A stretch of DNA of 64,000 nucleotides from Variovorax paradoxus (lineage in GTDB: Bacteria; Pseudomonadota; Gammaproteobacteria; Burkholderiales; Burkholderiaceae_C). The stretch is from positions 7,017,501-7,081,500 of the forward strand of contig NZ_CP102931.1 of assembly GCF_024734665.1 (NCBI RefSeq), given 5' to 3'. Positions 55,701-64,000 of this stretch are shown one piece after another. Under the pieces are notes generated by a model that saw only the letters and a list, made by a program, of their open reading frames with translations, searched no databases and had not been told where the DNA came from. A program made the translations under genes and the position numbers. The stretch's first letter is position 1. Every line of letters starts with the position of its first letter.

Positions 55701-56907
55701 TGCCGTCCTCGTTCAGATAGCCGAAGGCGCTGAAGCGCATGCGGCGCGCGTACTGCTGGATCAGGCCCTCGGGCTTCCAGTTGTTCCCATACTGTTTGCA
55801 GTTGCTCTCCACGCCGCCAGGTGCGTTGGGGTTGCATACCCTGTTGCGCATTGTGTAGTCGTTGGTGACCGCGGCACCGATGTCGCTGGTGAAGGTGCTG
55901 AAGCCATTGTCCGTGGGCTTCTTCCACAGGAACTGCATCACCGCACCGCCGCCGTTCTCGTAGTACTCGATCTTCACGTCGAAGCTTTGCCCGGCAGTGA
56001 GCAGGACTGTGGCGTCATAGCTGGTCGCTCCTTGGTCGATCCACTTGTTGATCAACTGCACGCCGGAAATCCACAGGCGCACGCCGTCGTCCGCCCGCAC
56101 CCGGAAGGTGTAGGTGCCGGTGGAAGGCGCCACGAAGGTGCCCGTGAAGCGCGCGGCGAAATTGTCCGCGCCAATGCCCGTCACGGGCGCGCCGTTGCCC
56201 CAGTCGTGGTCCACGGTGTCCTGATTCACCGTGACAGTGGGGGTGCCTGTAAGAGTCTTGTTGGCGGCGTTGTAGTACTCGCCTTTCAACGACGCACCGG
56301 ATGCGGTGATGCGCATCGCATACTTGCGGCCATTGACCGAAATGCCGAGGCTGGTGGCGTTGCTGAACGGTGTGGCGCCCGCGATCTCGGTGGTGGGAAG
56401 GGTGCGGTCGTCGAACAGGCCTTGCCCCGCGTGATAGCCCTTCTCCAGGATGGTGTCGGTGGCTGTGTCCACCACGCGTCTGCCGCCGGTCATTGCCCAG
56501 CGGAACGGGTCGATGGTCGCCGTGGCCGCCCAGTTCAGGAAGTTGCCGCTCCACTTCGTGCCATCGCACTTGCGGTTGGTGCCCACGGCCGTCGGATCGA
56601 AGAAGCTCTTGTCGCCGGTGTTGGTTTCGTTGGCGGTGGTGTCTACCACATAGCTGTAGCACTTGGCCGGGTCGAAGTAACCCAGGAATGTGCTGGCGCT
56701 GGAGTAGGCGGCGGTGTGCGCGGTGCGGGAGGCCGTCGGCCATTCCACAGACAGCGTCAGCGCCAGGTTGCCGGGCACGTTGGACGTGGCGAAGACCGGC
56801 TGGTCCGCCAGACTGGCAGCGCCAGCCAACCCAGGCATGCCGAGGAATGCGCCGGCCAGCGCTGCGGTGCCGGCGAGACGCGCGGCAAGGATGGAAATCT
56901 TGTTCAT
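52744..56907 (-). CDS. pilY1: type IV pilus adhesin/assembly protein PilY1 with PA14 domain
   Basis: 1387 aa from ATG 56907. Signal peptide to about residue 31. An N-terminal region of 170 residues with paired Cys, then a PA14 domain (about 205-331: YYNAANKTLTG, FTFRVRADDGVRLWISG-like, QSFDVKIEYYENGGGAVMQFLW), a long central region, and the PilY1 beta-propeller in the last 550 residues (VYAGANDGMMHAFNG, VLIGGLGKGGKGFYAIDVTDP) with a calcium-type loop DFTDGTADALYAGDLNG. Tip-associated protein that promotes pilus extension, adhesion and surface sensing. PA14 domains often bind glycans. Last gene of the operon. Confidence 0.93.
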   Translation of the reverse strand: MNKISILAARLAGTAALAGAFLGMPGLAGAASLADQPVFATSNVPGNLALTLSVEWPTASRTAHTAAYSSASTFLGYFDPAKCYSYVVDTTANETNTGDKSFFDPTAVGTNRKCDGTKWSGNFLNWAATATIDPFRWAMTGGRRVVDTATDTILEKGYHAGQGLFDDRTLPTTEIAGATPFSNATSLGISVNGRKYAMRITASGASLKGEYYNAANKTLTGTPTVTVNQDTVDHDWGNGAPVTGIGADNFAARFTGTFVAPSTGTYTFRVRADDGVRLWISGVQLINKWIDQGATSYDATVLLTAGQSFDVKIEYYENGGGAVMQFLWKKPTDNGFSTFTSDIGAAVTNDYTMRNRVCNPNAPGGVESNCKQYGNNWKPEGLIQQYARRMRFSAFGYLNEDGNGRDGGVMRARQKFVGPLQPVPGLPDTSNASKEWDENTGVFVRNPNPADATATSANGVTIADSGVINYLNKFGQIIPGNYKSNDPVSELYYAALRYYRNLGNVPEWSNLNTTDTNTTAKRLDGFPVITNWDDPIQYSCQRNFVLGIGDIYTHADKNVPGNTNNANEPAMPAKVTADTTVDAVVATNKVGQLQGMGDDLGTRTNISNGCCSNNSARMAGLAYDANTKDIRPDDATKSNTVGKQTVQTYWVDVLEQAFQANNQFYLAAKFGGLKIPTSMQSTFNPYTFNDTIPQAWWATSGDMLTDTRNGGTTQPRPDNYFTAGRPDSMVDGLTKAFASIANAIKSFTTSFSLSSPQVSSSGAASYASQYDSNGWTGVLSGSQLTFPAGVPTLTEMWNTSTTLENQLAGAGWDTARRVLTWNGTAGVPFRKANLTSAQSTALDTPWVTGDDSGDFLNYLRGDRSKEKTTTDDTKPYRRRALLLGDIVNAKVTPVGPPSGQFSNTVNPGYAKFKTDYASRPTIVYAGANDGMMHAFNGALTGTTAGQELFAYVPSMLFSGPSSPATPALNGLGQLGNPDYEHRYYVDASPKTFDIDFNTAGGVFTTTTTGNNSDWHTVLIGGLGKGGKGFYAIDVTDPTSMTSEDNIKGKVLWEFSSATTGVGNTLGYSFGTPVVLKTKKYGWVVVLTSGYNNTDGYGYVYFVNPKTGALLEKVQTGNASAGLTQLTAYITDFTDGTADALYAGDLNGQLWRFDVTAAKGSSGSYPAPLKLATLADASGTAQPITTQPLIEIDPKSKKRYVLFGTGQLLDTVDINSTAGQSFYAIIDGTATGFGSGGTYPITRSNLGALTEANLTGTTAFNLGTQLGWYLDLGKDATSGITWRVTLGPTSFNGVVVFSSLLTTGDACSPSGQSRIYAVNYGSGTTALTTGAAYVGYSSAITDIQIINNNGRMQGIAGNVKGEVNQPPIDFGKGTGLRLLNWREVPTID

Positions 56908-56924
56908 GGTTCTTCCGCGATGCG

Positions 56925-57521
56925 TTATTCGGGCTTCGTGAAGGAGGACTGCAGGAAGACCTGCGTGTCGCGAGGGCCGTCCACGCGCACGCTCAGTCGG
57001 TAGACCAGCGCCTTGGGCGGCGGCGGGCGTCCCGATTCCTGGACGCTGCCGCCGCGCACGTCGGTGGTGGCGGGGGCGTAGACGCAGGTGCTCTTGCTTG
57101 CGGCGCCGGAGGTGTTGCACAGGCGGTCGATGAGGTAGCGGATCTTCACGAAATCTGCGGTCCGTTCGATGGTGTCGGATGCCTTGGCGTTGTAGAGATC
57201 GTCCTTCAGAAGCGCGAGCGGAATGCCGCGGTCGTTGGAGTCGAGCCTGACCGCGCTGTAGTTCGACGCCTTCGCGTCGTTGTAGTCGGCGCCCACGGCA
57301 GACAGGGCGCCAGTGCTGAACAGCGCCAAGGCCTTGACCCCCGCTTGCTCGCCCTGGTTGACGAGGTCGCGCTTGAAGGCAAGGTTGCCGGCACCGGAAA
57401 GTGATGTGTTCATCGAGCGCATCACCGCCACGCCGCCCGCGAGCAGGATGACAAGAACGATCAGGCAGATGAGCAGCACAACGCCGCGCTCCCGGCGCTG
57501 CCGGTGCAAGGAAGTAATCAT
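56925..57521 (-). CDS. pilX: type IV pilus assembly protein PilX
   Basis: 198 aa. The N-terminus HRQRRERGVVLLICLIVLVILLAGGVAVMRSMN has the class III-like prepilin segment of PilX, with G-V cleavage and no Glu5. ATGA overlap with pilW. Minor pilin that helps prime pilus assembly with PilY1, which follows 17 bp later. Confidence 0.9.
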   Translation of the reverse strand: MITSLHRQRRERGVVLLICLIVLVILLAGGVAVMRSMNTSLSGAGNLAFKRDLVNQGEQAGVKALALFSTGALSAVGADYNDAKASNYSAVRLDSNDRGIPLALLKDDLYNAKASDTIERTADFVKIRYLIDRLCNTSGAASKSTCVYAPATTDVRGGSVQESGRPPPPKALVYRLSVRVDGPRDTQVFLQSSFTKPE

Positions 57522-58663
57522 GATTTGGGCAGCAACAGGATGTTGCGCAACGGGATGGTGAATTCGACGACGCGATAACGGTAGCGACGGTCGTCGTTCG
57601 TGAGAGTGACGGCGTCGCGTTTGAGGCCCGTGTCGCTGAACATTTCCGGAATGGTCTGCGAGACGAGGTCGCGCTCGAGGGTCGCGCTACGCAGGATCAG
57701 TCCCACGCGCACGGCGACCACCTGCCTGCTGAGCTTCCCGTCCTTCATCATGGTGCTGATGTCGAAGCCCGTAGCATCAGGTGCCTTCCACGTGTCGATG
57801 ATGCCGTCCGTATTGGTGTCCAGGCCATAGAGCGCATGCATCTCCATGACGCCGTCGGCCAGGGTCTGTGGGGCGTCGGTGCCGTCGCTGCGCAGCAGGT
57901 CGTAGCTGACCAGCGTGTTGTTTGCACCGATGCTGAAGAGCTGAAACTGCACGTTGTTGGCCGCACCGTTGCCCAGCGGCGTGAAGTAAGCGCTGCCGCT
58001 GGCCGCCAGCGAGGCCAGCGTCGTGCCGACGCCTGCGGTGTAGTAGGTGCCGTTGAGCGTCGCGAGTTCGTTGTTCGCGCTGTCCACAAAGGAGGAGTCG
58101 ACCTGCTCGAGCAGACAGTCCGTGGTGCCGACCTGGCTGACCAGCGCGATGTCGTTCTTCTTCAACTGCACTGTGTTGTCCAGTCGAACAATGTTGTCGC
58201 TTGCACCTGCCGAGATGATCGGGCGCGGAACATCGCCGGATGCGGCATTTCCACCCATCACCATCAGCACGTCGGACTTGCCGTCCGACGACTGCCCCTT
58301 GCCGATCAGCAGCGGTGCGACGCGCAGATCTGCGACACCGGTAGCGTTGCCGAGGAATTTCTCGAACGGCACCGGGAAAACCGTGGTGCGCGGCAGGATC
58401 GCTGTGTTGCTGCGCTTGGCCTGCAGCTTGCACCCGAATACGCCCAGGTCCCACGACTGGGTGAAGCCGGAGCCGGCGCTGCGCACTGCGCGGTCCAGCA
58501 GGTAGGCGGCGTAGGAGCCCGATTGATTGATGTCGTTGACGGACGTGGTCGTGCGCTTGGTCGATTCGCCGAAGATCACGGCGCTTGTGACTGCCAGCGT
58601 CACCACCAATGCGATGACCATGGCAACCAGAAGCTCGATCAAGGTGAGGCCGCGTTCGCGCAT
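57518..58663 (-). CDS. pilW: type IV pilus minor pilin PilW
   Basis: 381 aa from ATG 58663; a TTG at 58693, with GGAG and overlapping the pilV stop, would add ten residues and is plausible. Leader MRERG is followed by LTLIELLVAMVIALVVTLAVTSAVIFG. Large C-terminal domain. Primes assembly together with PilV, PilX, FimT and PilE; ATGA overlap with pilX. Confidence 0.9.
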   Translation of the reverse strand: MRERGLTLIELLVAMVIALVVTLAVTSAVIFGESTKRTTTSVNDINQSGSYAAYLLDRAVRSAGSGFTQSWDLGVFGCKLQAKRSNTAILPRTTVFPVPFEKFLGNATGVADLRVAPLLIGKGQSSDGKSDVLMVMGGNAASGDVPRPIISAGASDNIVRLDNTVQLKKNDIALVSQVGTTDCLLEQVDSSFVDSANNELATLNGTYYTAGVGTTLASLAASGSAYFTPLGNGAANNVQFQLFSIGANNTLVSYDLLRSDGTDAPQTLADGVMEMHALYGLDTNTDGIIDTWKAPDATGFDISTMMKDGKLSRQVVAVRVGLILRSATLERDLVSQTIPEMFSDTGLKRDAVTLTNDDRRYRYRVVEFTIPLRNILLLPKS

Positions 58664-58689
58664 CGCGCGCCTGGGTTGCTGAATACTTA

Positions 58690-59097
58690 TCAAGGCAGCT
58701 CCACATGTGTCGTGAGTTGGCTGCCCGTGCTGCGCGACGGGGCTTGCCAGGTGATAGTCACGTCGGCCGCCTTGCCTGTGCCGGCGACGTCGACCTTGCC
58801 GACGCCATTGGGCAAACCACCGGTCGTCGGCGTGGCGACACGCAGCTTCCAGGCATCCAGCGCCGCGGCCGGCACCGTGGATGATTGGTTGAGCCACATC
58901 AGCGCCACCACTTCATTGGCGAGCAGCGCCGCGCGGTTGCGGTCTTCGGCATCCACCGAGAAGCTGACGGCGCGTGCCTGCAGGCCGATCAGGCCCAGCA
59001 AGCCCAGGGAAAAGAGCAGTACTGACACCAGAACTTCAAGCAGTGCGATGCCGGCCTGGCTGCGGCGGCGGCGAGTTGTTTCGCGTGGGTGTTTCAT
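58690..59097 (-). CDS. pilV: type IV pilus modification/minor pilin PilV
   Basis: 135 aa from ATG 59097, 2 bp after the fimT stop. Leader MKHPRETTRRRRSQAG then IALLEVLVSVLLFSLGLLGLIGLQ, the PilV-type N-terminal helix. Short C-terminal domain. Part of the minor pilin priming complex. Confidence 0.9.
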   Translation of the reverse strand: MKHPRETTRRRRSQAGIALLEVLVSVLLFSLGLLGLIGLQARAVSFSVDAEDRNRAALLANEVVALMWLNQSSTVPAAALDAWKLRVATPTTGGLPNGVGKVDVAGTGKAADVTITWQAPSRSTGSQLTTHVELP

Positions 59098-59099
59098 CG

Positions 59100-59705
59100 C
59101 TAGGGGCAGCCGTCGGGCTGTGTGGCTGAAAGGGTTCTCGCCGGGTCGCACATGCGGACTTGCCCACCCAGCGAGACGAGGACGCGCAGCGGGCGGTCAC
59201 CCGTCTTGCTGTCGCTCATCGAGATGTCGTACTGGACGGCTGCGGCTGTGCACTTCGCGCTGGTGGGGCCCGGCGTGTCGTTTGCCACGATGCGGCCGAT
59301 CGAGCTGAAGCAGATGGAGATGGGGCCGGAAATCGCCACGCTGGAGCCGACATCGCGCAGGATGCCCGCTTCGACAAATGCCGCTGTTGCATCGGAGTCG
59401 GTCGGGACCACCGTGCTGATGGCCCAGTTGCTGCCTGAGGCCTTGGCTGTATAGCTGGTGGTTGTTGGCTTGTCGTCCGTGAGCGAGAACACCACTTGCC
59501 GGCTGCGGCGGGTGGCCTCTGCCTGAGCCTGCCGCAAGCCGTTCTGCAGCGAATCGCTGACCGTGCGAATCTTGTTGTTGCGTACCCAGCCGAGCATCGA
59601 CGGCGCAGCGAGCGCCGCGAGCAGCCCCATGATTGCCACCACGACGATCATTTCGACCAGCGTGAACCCCCTGCGATGACGCTGGGAGAAGCTGGTTTTC
59701 AGCAT
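59100..59705 (-). CDS. fimT: GspH/FimT-type minor pseudopilin
   Basis: 201 aa from ATG 59705, overlapping the end of pilE by 7 bases. Prepilin leader to RHRRG, then FTLVEMIVVVAIMGLLAALAAPSM; the following NNKIRTVSDSLQNGLRQAQAEATRR is the FimT/GspH signature. The C-terminal domain has Cys pairs. FimT-type pilins can bind DNA during transformation. FimU is an alternative name. Confidence 0.88.
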   Translation of the reverse strand: MLKTSFSQRHRRGFTLVEMIVVVAIMGLLAALAAPSMLGWVRNNKIRTVSDSLQNGLRQAQAEATRRSRQVVFSLTDDKPTTTSYTAKASGSNWAISTVVPTDSDATAAFVEAGILRDVGSSVAISGPISICFSSIGRIVANDTPGPTSAKCTAAAVQYDISMSDSKTGDRPLRVLVSLGGQVRMCDPARTLSATQPDGCP

Positions 59706-60199
59706 GCTTGGCCCTTCTTGACGATCCAGGAAGTAGTGCAGGACGTTGTCCAGCCCGACCACGCGGAGGGCATGCCCGTCGTGGCGCGCACATTGAGTTC
59801 GGTGATGGTGTAAATAACGCCGTTGGCCGGTCCACTTCCCGTTGCCGTGAGCGTGAATTGCGTGGGCTTGAGACCGGCCGCTCCGGCGCAACTGACCACG
59901 AAGTTGCCGAACTTGCGTTTGCTCTCATCCAAATCGGCATGACAAGGCGGCAGCACCGTGGCGCTCACCTTCTCGTACGTTCGGTTGTCCTGAAAATACC
60001 TCTCCATGTCCGCACGCATGGTGGACAACCCATTCGTGCCGTCCACCACGTACCCGCGCCGCACATAGTCCTGATAGCTTGGAATCGCGATCGCTGCGAG
60101 CACGCCAATGATCGCCACCGTGATCATGATTTCGATCAGGGTGAAGCCACGAGACTGGTCACGGGAGGTGAGCCGGTTTCGAGCAGTTTGTTGTTTCAT
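59699..60199 (-). CDS. pilE: type IV pilin PilE (minor pilin)
   Basis: 166 aa from ATG 60199 with AGGTG upstream (a GTG nine bases earlier is possible). Leader to DQSRG, then FTLIEIMITVAIIGVLAAIAIPSYQDYVRRG, with Glu5. The C-terminal WTTSCTTSWIVKKGQAC places one Cys at the very end, as in Betaproteobacterial minor PilE. First gene of the operon pilE-fimT-pilV-pilW-pilX-pilY1. Confidence 0.92.
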   Translation of the reverse strand: MKQQTARNRLTSRDQSRGFTLIEIMITVAIIGVLAAIAIPSYQDYVRRGYVVDGTNGLSTMRADMERYFQDNRTYEKVSATVLPPCHADLDESKRKFGNFVVSCAGAAGLKPTQFTLTATGSGPANGVIYTITELNVRATTGMPSAWSGWTTSCTTSWIVKKGQAC

Positions 60200-60357
60200 C
60201 AAAGACACCTTTAAGCCCCGCCCGGCAGAGCCGGAAACGGGTGGGAAACAATTACACAGAGTTGTTAAAGGATGTCTCTAGATGTTTGTTTTTGCAAAAC
60301 CTTCCATCTCCCGGCAATGACCATTCGTCGGCAAGTCGGCCCGGCACAATCGGTCGG

Positions 60358-62046
60358 ATGACGTCTTACGCAGCGCCCGCCAGTTCCGCTCTGCCCGCCT
60401 CCAAGGCTCTTGACGTCACCCGTACGGTTCTCGTCGCACTGCCTTTTCTCTGCCCCCTGGTCGCCGGTCCGTCCGTCAACGTGTGGCAGTTGCTGGTTTC
60501 CTGGGTTTGCCTCGCGGCGCTTCTTTTGACGGGCCCCGTCGGCTGGCCTGCTCTCGCAGTCGGAGGATGGCTGGGTCTCGGAGGCTTTCTTGTCGCACTT
60601 TCCGGGTGGGGCGCGCTGACTGCATGGGGGCCGGCCTGTCTCGCAATCGCAGGAATCGCGTCGGCGGCGAGCGTCGGCAGCGGACTGGCGCGCGACGGTC
60701 AAGCAGCTTCCTCGCTATTGGCCAAGGGCGTGCTTGTCGCCGGTCTTGTCAGCGCGGTCCTTGGTTTGCTGCAGTACTACGGTCTTGCCGAACCGCTCGT
60801 GCCGTGGACCACGTCTCCGGCCCTGGGGCAGGCCTACGGCAACCTGCGTCAGCGCAACCAGTTTGCTACGCTGATCAGCCTGGCCTGGTGTGCCGCCCTG
60901 TGGCTCTACGCCACCAGCGACGCATCGCGCGCGCGGCGCGGTCTCCTGGCAGCGGGTGGACTATTGCTGATCGCCGCCGCAGCGTCGACTTCGCGCACCG
61001 GCCTTCTGCAACTGCTGTCGATCACTGGTATAGCAGCCTTCATCGCAAGGCGAGAGCGGCAAAACGTACCGGTAGGCTCGACGGCCTCGTATTGCCTCCC
61101 GGCCCCGAAATGGCTGTTGGCGACGATCCCGTTGTACTTCTTGATCGCCTGGGTGCTTCCTCGACTGGCCGGTGGTGGCGGTGGTGCGGTCGAAAGCATG
61201 ATCGAGCGCTTGAAGACCGGCGCGCCCGACGATCACAGCCGCCTGCTGCTATGGCGCAACGTGCTGGCGCTGATTTCAGAGCACCCTTGGACTGGCTGGG
61301 GCTGGGGTGAACTGGCCTTTGCTCACTACAGCACTTCGTACAGTGGTGGGCGCTTTGTCGAGATCCTCGATAACGCGCATAACCTGCCGCTGCATCTCGC
61401 GGTCGAACTCGGTATTCCCGCGGCGGTGCTGATTTGCGGCGGCTTTCTCTGGCTGATTCTTTCCGCTCGGCCATGGCACGAGCGCGACCCGGTTCGGCTC
61501 ATGGGCTGGGGCATGCTCTGGGCGATCGTCCTGCACAGCCTGCTCGAATATCCACTCTGGTACGGACCGTTCCAACTGATCTTCGGACTTTGCATCGGAC
61601 TGCTGTGGCCAAGCCGGAGCGCCCGATCCGTGGCAAAGGCGGCCCCGTTCGCCGCTGCGGCCCTGTTGGGTATTGCAGGCTATGCAGGCTGGGACTACGT
61701 CCGCATCAGCCAGATCTACCTGCCTCGCGAGGAGCGACTCGCGCAATATGAAGACAACACGTTGGCGAAAATCCGCAGCTCCCGGTTCTTTGCCAACCAA
61801 GTGCAATTCGCCGAACTAACGCTGACGACGGTCACGCGAGCTAATGCCGGCGCGGTGCATGAACTGGCGCGGCGCATCATGCATTTCTCGCCGGAGCCAC
61901 GCGTCATCGTCAAGCTGATCGAAAGCGCTGAATTGCTCGGCCTCGAAGACGAGGCCAGGGCACAGGCGGAGCGCTTCAGGGACGCGTTCCCGTCGGATTT
62001 CGCCCGCTGGATGAGAGAGGATGCAGACGAAGGCGCCGCTCGCTAG
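60358..62046 (+). CDS. PglL-type O-oligosaccharyltransferase / O-antigen ligase family protein
   Basis: 562 aa from ATG 60358. About twelve membrane segments. The Wzy_C core is seen in the large periplasmic loop (SMIERLKTGAPDDHSRLLLWRN ... HPWTGWGWGELAFAH, then EILDNAHNLPLHLAVELG with the catalytic-type His) and a C-terminal soluble part matches the Wzy_C_2 domain of pilin glycosyltransferases. It moves a lipid-linked glycan onto Ser/Thr of pilin or onto lipid A. Divergent from pilE, 158 bp away: the pilins are the probable targets. Confidence 0.9.
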   Translation: MTSYAAPASSALPASKALDVTRTVLVALPFLCPLVAGPSVNVWQLLVSWVCLAALLLTGPVGWPALAVGGWLGLGGFLVALSGWGALTAWGPACLAIAGIASAASVGSGLARDGQAASSLLAKGVLVAGLVSAVLGLLQYYGLAEPLVPWTTSPALGQAYGNLRQRNQFATLISLAWCAALWLYATSDASRARRGLLAAGGLLLIAAAASTSRTGLLQLLSITGIAAFIARRERQNVPVGSTASYCLPAPKWLLATIPLYFLIAWVLPRLAGGGGGAVESMIERLKTGAPDDHSRLLLWRNVLALISEHPWTGWGWGELAFAHYSTSYSGGRFVEILDNAHNLPLHLAVELGIPAAVLICGGFLWLILSARPWHERDPVRLMGWGMLWAIVLHSLLEYPLWYGPFQLIFGLCIGLLWPSRSARSVAKAAPFAAAALLGIAGYAGWDYVRISQIYLPREERLAQYEDNTLAKIRSSRFFANQVQFAELTLTTVTRANAGAVHELARRIMHFSPEPRVIVKLIESAELLGLEDEARAQAERFRDAFPSDFARWMREDADEGAAR

Positions 62047-62054
62047 TGGTGCGG

Positions 62055-62537
62055 CTACGGCGCCACCCAGCTCCCCGACTTCCCCCCATGCTTCTCCAGC
62101 ACATGCACATCGTTGATCCGCATCCCCCGGTCCACCGCCTTGCACATGTCGTAGATCGTCAATAGCGCCACCTGCACCGCTGTCAAAGCCTCCATCTCCA
62201 CCCCCGTCGGCCCGACAGTCTCGACGGTCGCCGTGCAGACCACTTGCGGCACGCTCCCCGCATCGGCAAGCGCAAACGCCACCGCCACCCGCGTCAACGC
62301 CAGTGGATGACACAGCGGAATCAGATCGCTCGTCTTCTTCGCAGCCTGGATCCCCGCGATCCGTGCGATGCCCAGCACGTCGCCCTTCTTCGCCGTCCCC
62401 GACTCGATCAGCGCCAGCGTCGCCGCCTGCATCTCGATGCGGCCCGTGGCAACGGCCACTCGGTGGGTTGCGGGCTTGCCGGCCACGTCGACCATGTGGG
62501 CCTGGCCCTGGGCGTCAAAATGGGTGAGAGTGCTCAT
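62055..62537 (-). CDS. moaC: cyclic pyranopterin monophosphate synthase MoaC
   Basis: 160 aa. MoaC signatures: [40 protein letters not shown] and [11 protein letters not shown] with the catalytic Lys and Asp. It makes cyclic pyranopterin in molybdenum cofactor synthesis. Convergent with the PglL-like gene. Confidence 0.97.
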   Translation of the reverse strand: MSTLTHFDAQGQAHMVDVAGKPATHRVAVATGRIEMQAATLALIESGTAKKGDVLGIARIAGIQAAKKTSDLIPLCHPLALTRVAVAFALADAGSVPQVVCTATVETVGPTGVEMEALTAVQVALLTIYDMCKAVDRGMRINDVHVLEKHGGKSGSWVAP

Positions 62538-62590
62538 GGTGAACGTTCGTTTTGAAGATGCATCATACGAGCCCGAGCCACAGACGAGGA

Positions 62591-64000
62591 ATGCCGCGCT
62601 TGACTCTCCATCGCCCCACGAAAAGCCTGCCGATGCCTGCCTTGCGGTCGTTGTGCGCTACTTTTTTAATAGCTTCACAGGTGCTGTTGCCGGTGCCCGC
62701 GCTGGCGCAGATGCAGCAGATCCTGCCCGGGATGGGCGACGGCGGCGAGATGACCGCCAGCGCCGAGCGCCACCTCGGCGACCAGATCGCCCGCGAGCTG
62801 TATCGCGACACGGACTACATCGACGACCCGGTGATCGCTGCCTACGTACAAGACATCTGGCAGCGCCTGCTGACGGCCGCCCGCGCGCGCGGCGAGCTCA
62901 CGCCCGAACTCGACGAGCGTTTCGCCTGGACCGTTTTGCTGGGCCGCGACCGCAACATCAACGCCTTCGCGCTACCCGGCGGCTACCTTGGGCTCAACCT
63001 CGGCCTGGTGGCGGTGGTCGGCAGTCGCGACGAGCTGGCCACGGTGCTCGGGCACGAGCTCTCGCACGTCACGCAGCGCCACATCTCGCGCATCATGAGC
63101 AAGCAGGGCAAGCAGATGCCGTTGATGATCGCGGGCCTGATCCTCGGGATGATCGCGGCCGGCAAGAGCCGCAACGGTGACGCAGGCCAGGCCGTGATCA
63201 TGGGCAGCCAGGCGCTGTTCATGCAGAACCAGCTGAGCTTCTCGCGCGACATGGAGCGCGAGGCTGACCGCATCGGTTTCGGCGTGATGACGCAGGCGGG
63301 CTTCGCGCCGCAGGGCGCGGCCGCGATGTTCGAGAAGCTGCAGTACGCCTCGCGCCTCAACGACAACGGCTCGTACCCCTACCTGCGCAGCCACCCGCTG
63401 ACGACCGAGCGCATCTCCGACATGCAGGGTCGCTTCCAGTTCCGCATGGACGCGGCGCCGCCGGTTCCGCTGGCCATGGACCACGCGATGATCGCCTCGC
63501 GCGCCCGCGTGCTGACGCGCCCGGGCGTCGACGTGCTGCGGCTCTGGATCGAATCGGCCTCCAGCGGCGAGTTCGCGAAAAGCTCACCGGCCCAGCAGGC
63601 CGGCACGCTCTACGCAGCGGCGCTGTCGGCCAAGGAAATGCGCGACTACAAGAGCGCGCGCACGCTGGTCGAACGACTGGTCGCACGTACGGCGGAAGAC
63701 CCGGCCGCAGCGAAGCAGGCGCGTTGGCTCAGCGCGGAGATTGAACTCGCCGCAGGCGCGGCCCCCAAGGCAGCTGTGCTGCTCGACGCCAAGTCGAAGG
63801 AGCGGCCCGAGATGATGCTCGCCGCCGAAGCCGCCACGGCGATGCGCCAGCCCGCGCCGATGATTCCCGTGCTGCGCGACTGGGTCGCCGCGAACCCACG
63901 CGACGCCACGGCGTGGCGCACACTCGCCAATCTCTACGGTGCCCAGAACGACACGCTGCGCGCGGTGCGCGCCGATGCCGAGGCGAACGTGGCGATCCTC
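62591..64000 (+). CDS. M48 family zinc metalloprotease with TPR-like tail (BepA-like), 5' part
   Basis: The first 470 codons are present and the gene runs off the window. A signal peptide with cut near ALAQ; ATG 62591 or 62633 can start it. The zinc motif HELSH is in [14 protein letters not shown], with the third ligand in the later EADRIGF. Residues after about 330 form helical repeats. BepA-type proteases act in the periplasm on outer-membrane protein assembly. Confidence 0.93.
   Translation, partial: MPRLTLHRPTKSLPMPALRSLCATFLIASQVLLPVPALAQMQQILPGMGDGGEMTASAERHLGDQIARELYRDTDYIDDPVIAAYVQDIWQRLLTAARARGELTPELDERFAWTVLLGRDRNINAFALPGGYLGLNLGLVAVVGSRDELATVLGHELSHVTQRHISRIMSKQGKQMPLMIAGLILGMIAAGKSRNGDAGQAVIMGSQALFMQNQLSFSRDMEREADRIGFGVMTQAGFAPQGAAAMFEKLQYASRLNDNGSYPYLRSHPLTTERISDMQGRFQFRMDAAPPVPLAMDHAMIASRARVLTRPGVDVLRLWIESASSGEFAKSSPAQQAGTLYAAALSAKEMRDYKSARTLVERLVARTAEDPAAAKQARWLSAEIELAAGAAPKAAVLLDAKSKERPEMMLAAEAATAMRQPAPMIPVLRDWVAANPRDATAWRTLANLYGAQNDTLRAVRADAEANVAIL

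Overview
The window is about 67% GC, almost fully coding and strand-mixed, and it looks chromosomal. The gene set (recA-recX, sucCD followed by terC, a PilA/PilY1 type IV pilus locus, several orphan Bug-family binding proteins, many LysR regulators) points to a betaproteobacterium of the Comamonadaceae, most likely Variovorax. The genus is inferred from gene content and protein character, not from a search. No rRNA, tRNA, CRISPR array or intact mobile element was seen.

Layout. 1-2223: end of a ferredoxin / FAD-oxidoreductase operon closed by a GntR regulator. 2296-14711: desaturase, EamA exporter with LysR, acyltransferase, MerR-TipAS, MATE, DbpA helicase, a second-type IF-1, and an MFS / MocR divergent pair with a clear palindromic operator. 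14719-22901: metabolic genes, two Bug solute-binding proteins, an N-formylglutamate amidohydrolase and LysR regulators; a perfect 21-bp palindrome lies between one LysR gene and its Bug neighbour. 22905-27616: topoisomerase III fused to a SWIB domain, divergent from a SET-domain lysine methyltransferase with a histone-H1-like tail, then birA and a small membrane protein. 27630-32514: TctDE-like two-component system, MarR, recA-recX, an SRPBCC protein. 32524-40720: a catabolic island (RraA-like, split UxaA, polar amino-acid-type ABC transporter, mandelate-racemase-family enzyme) divergent from an SDR-IclR pair, with IclR-like operators between them. 40744-46047: YiaA/B protein, argC, sucCD, terC.

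46076-62046 is a signalling and surface region. PP2C phosphatase, FHA protein, CHASE2-adenylate cyclase and a class II cyclic-nucleotide phosphodiesterase stand in a row and run into the major pilin gene, which has a sigma-54-type promoter. Behind the pilin lie two decayed insertion sequences. On the opposite strand is the minor pilin operon pilE-fimT-pilV-pilW-pilX-pilY1, and divergent from it a PglL-like oligosaccharyltransferase. moaC and an M48 metalloprotease cut by the window end finish the sequence.

The two most unusual assemblies are the chromatin-like pair (SET methyltransferase / TopoIII-SWIB) sharing an 85-bp promoter that holds a 35-nt perfect alternating pyrimidine-purine tract, and the phosphatase-FHA-cyclase-phosphodiesterase cassette beside the pilus genes.
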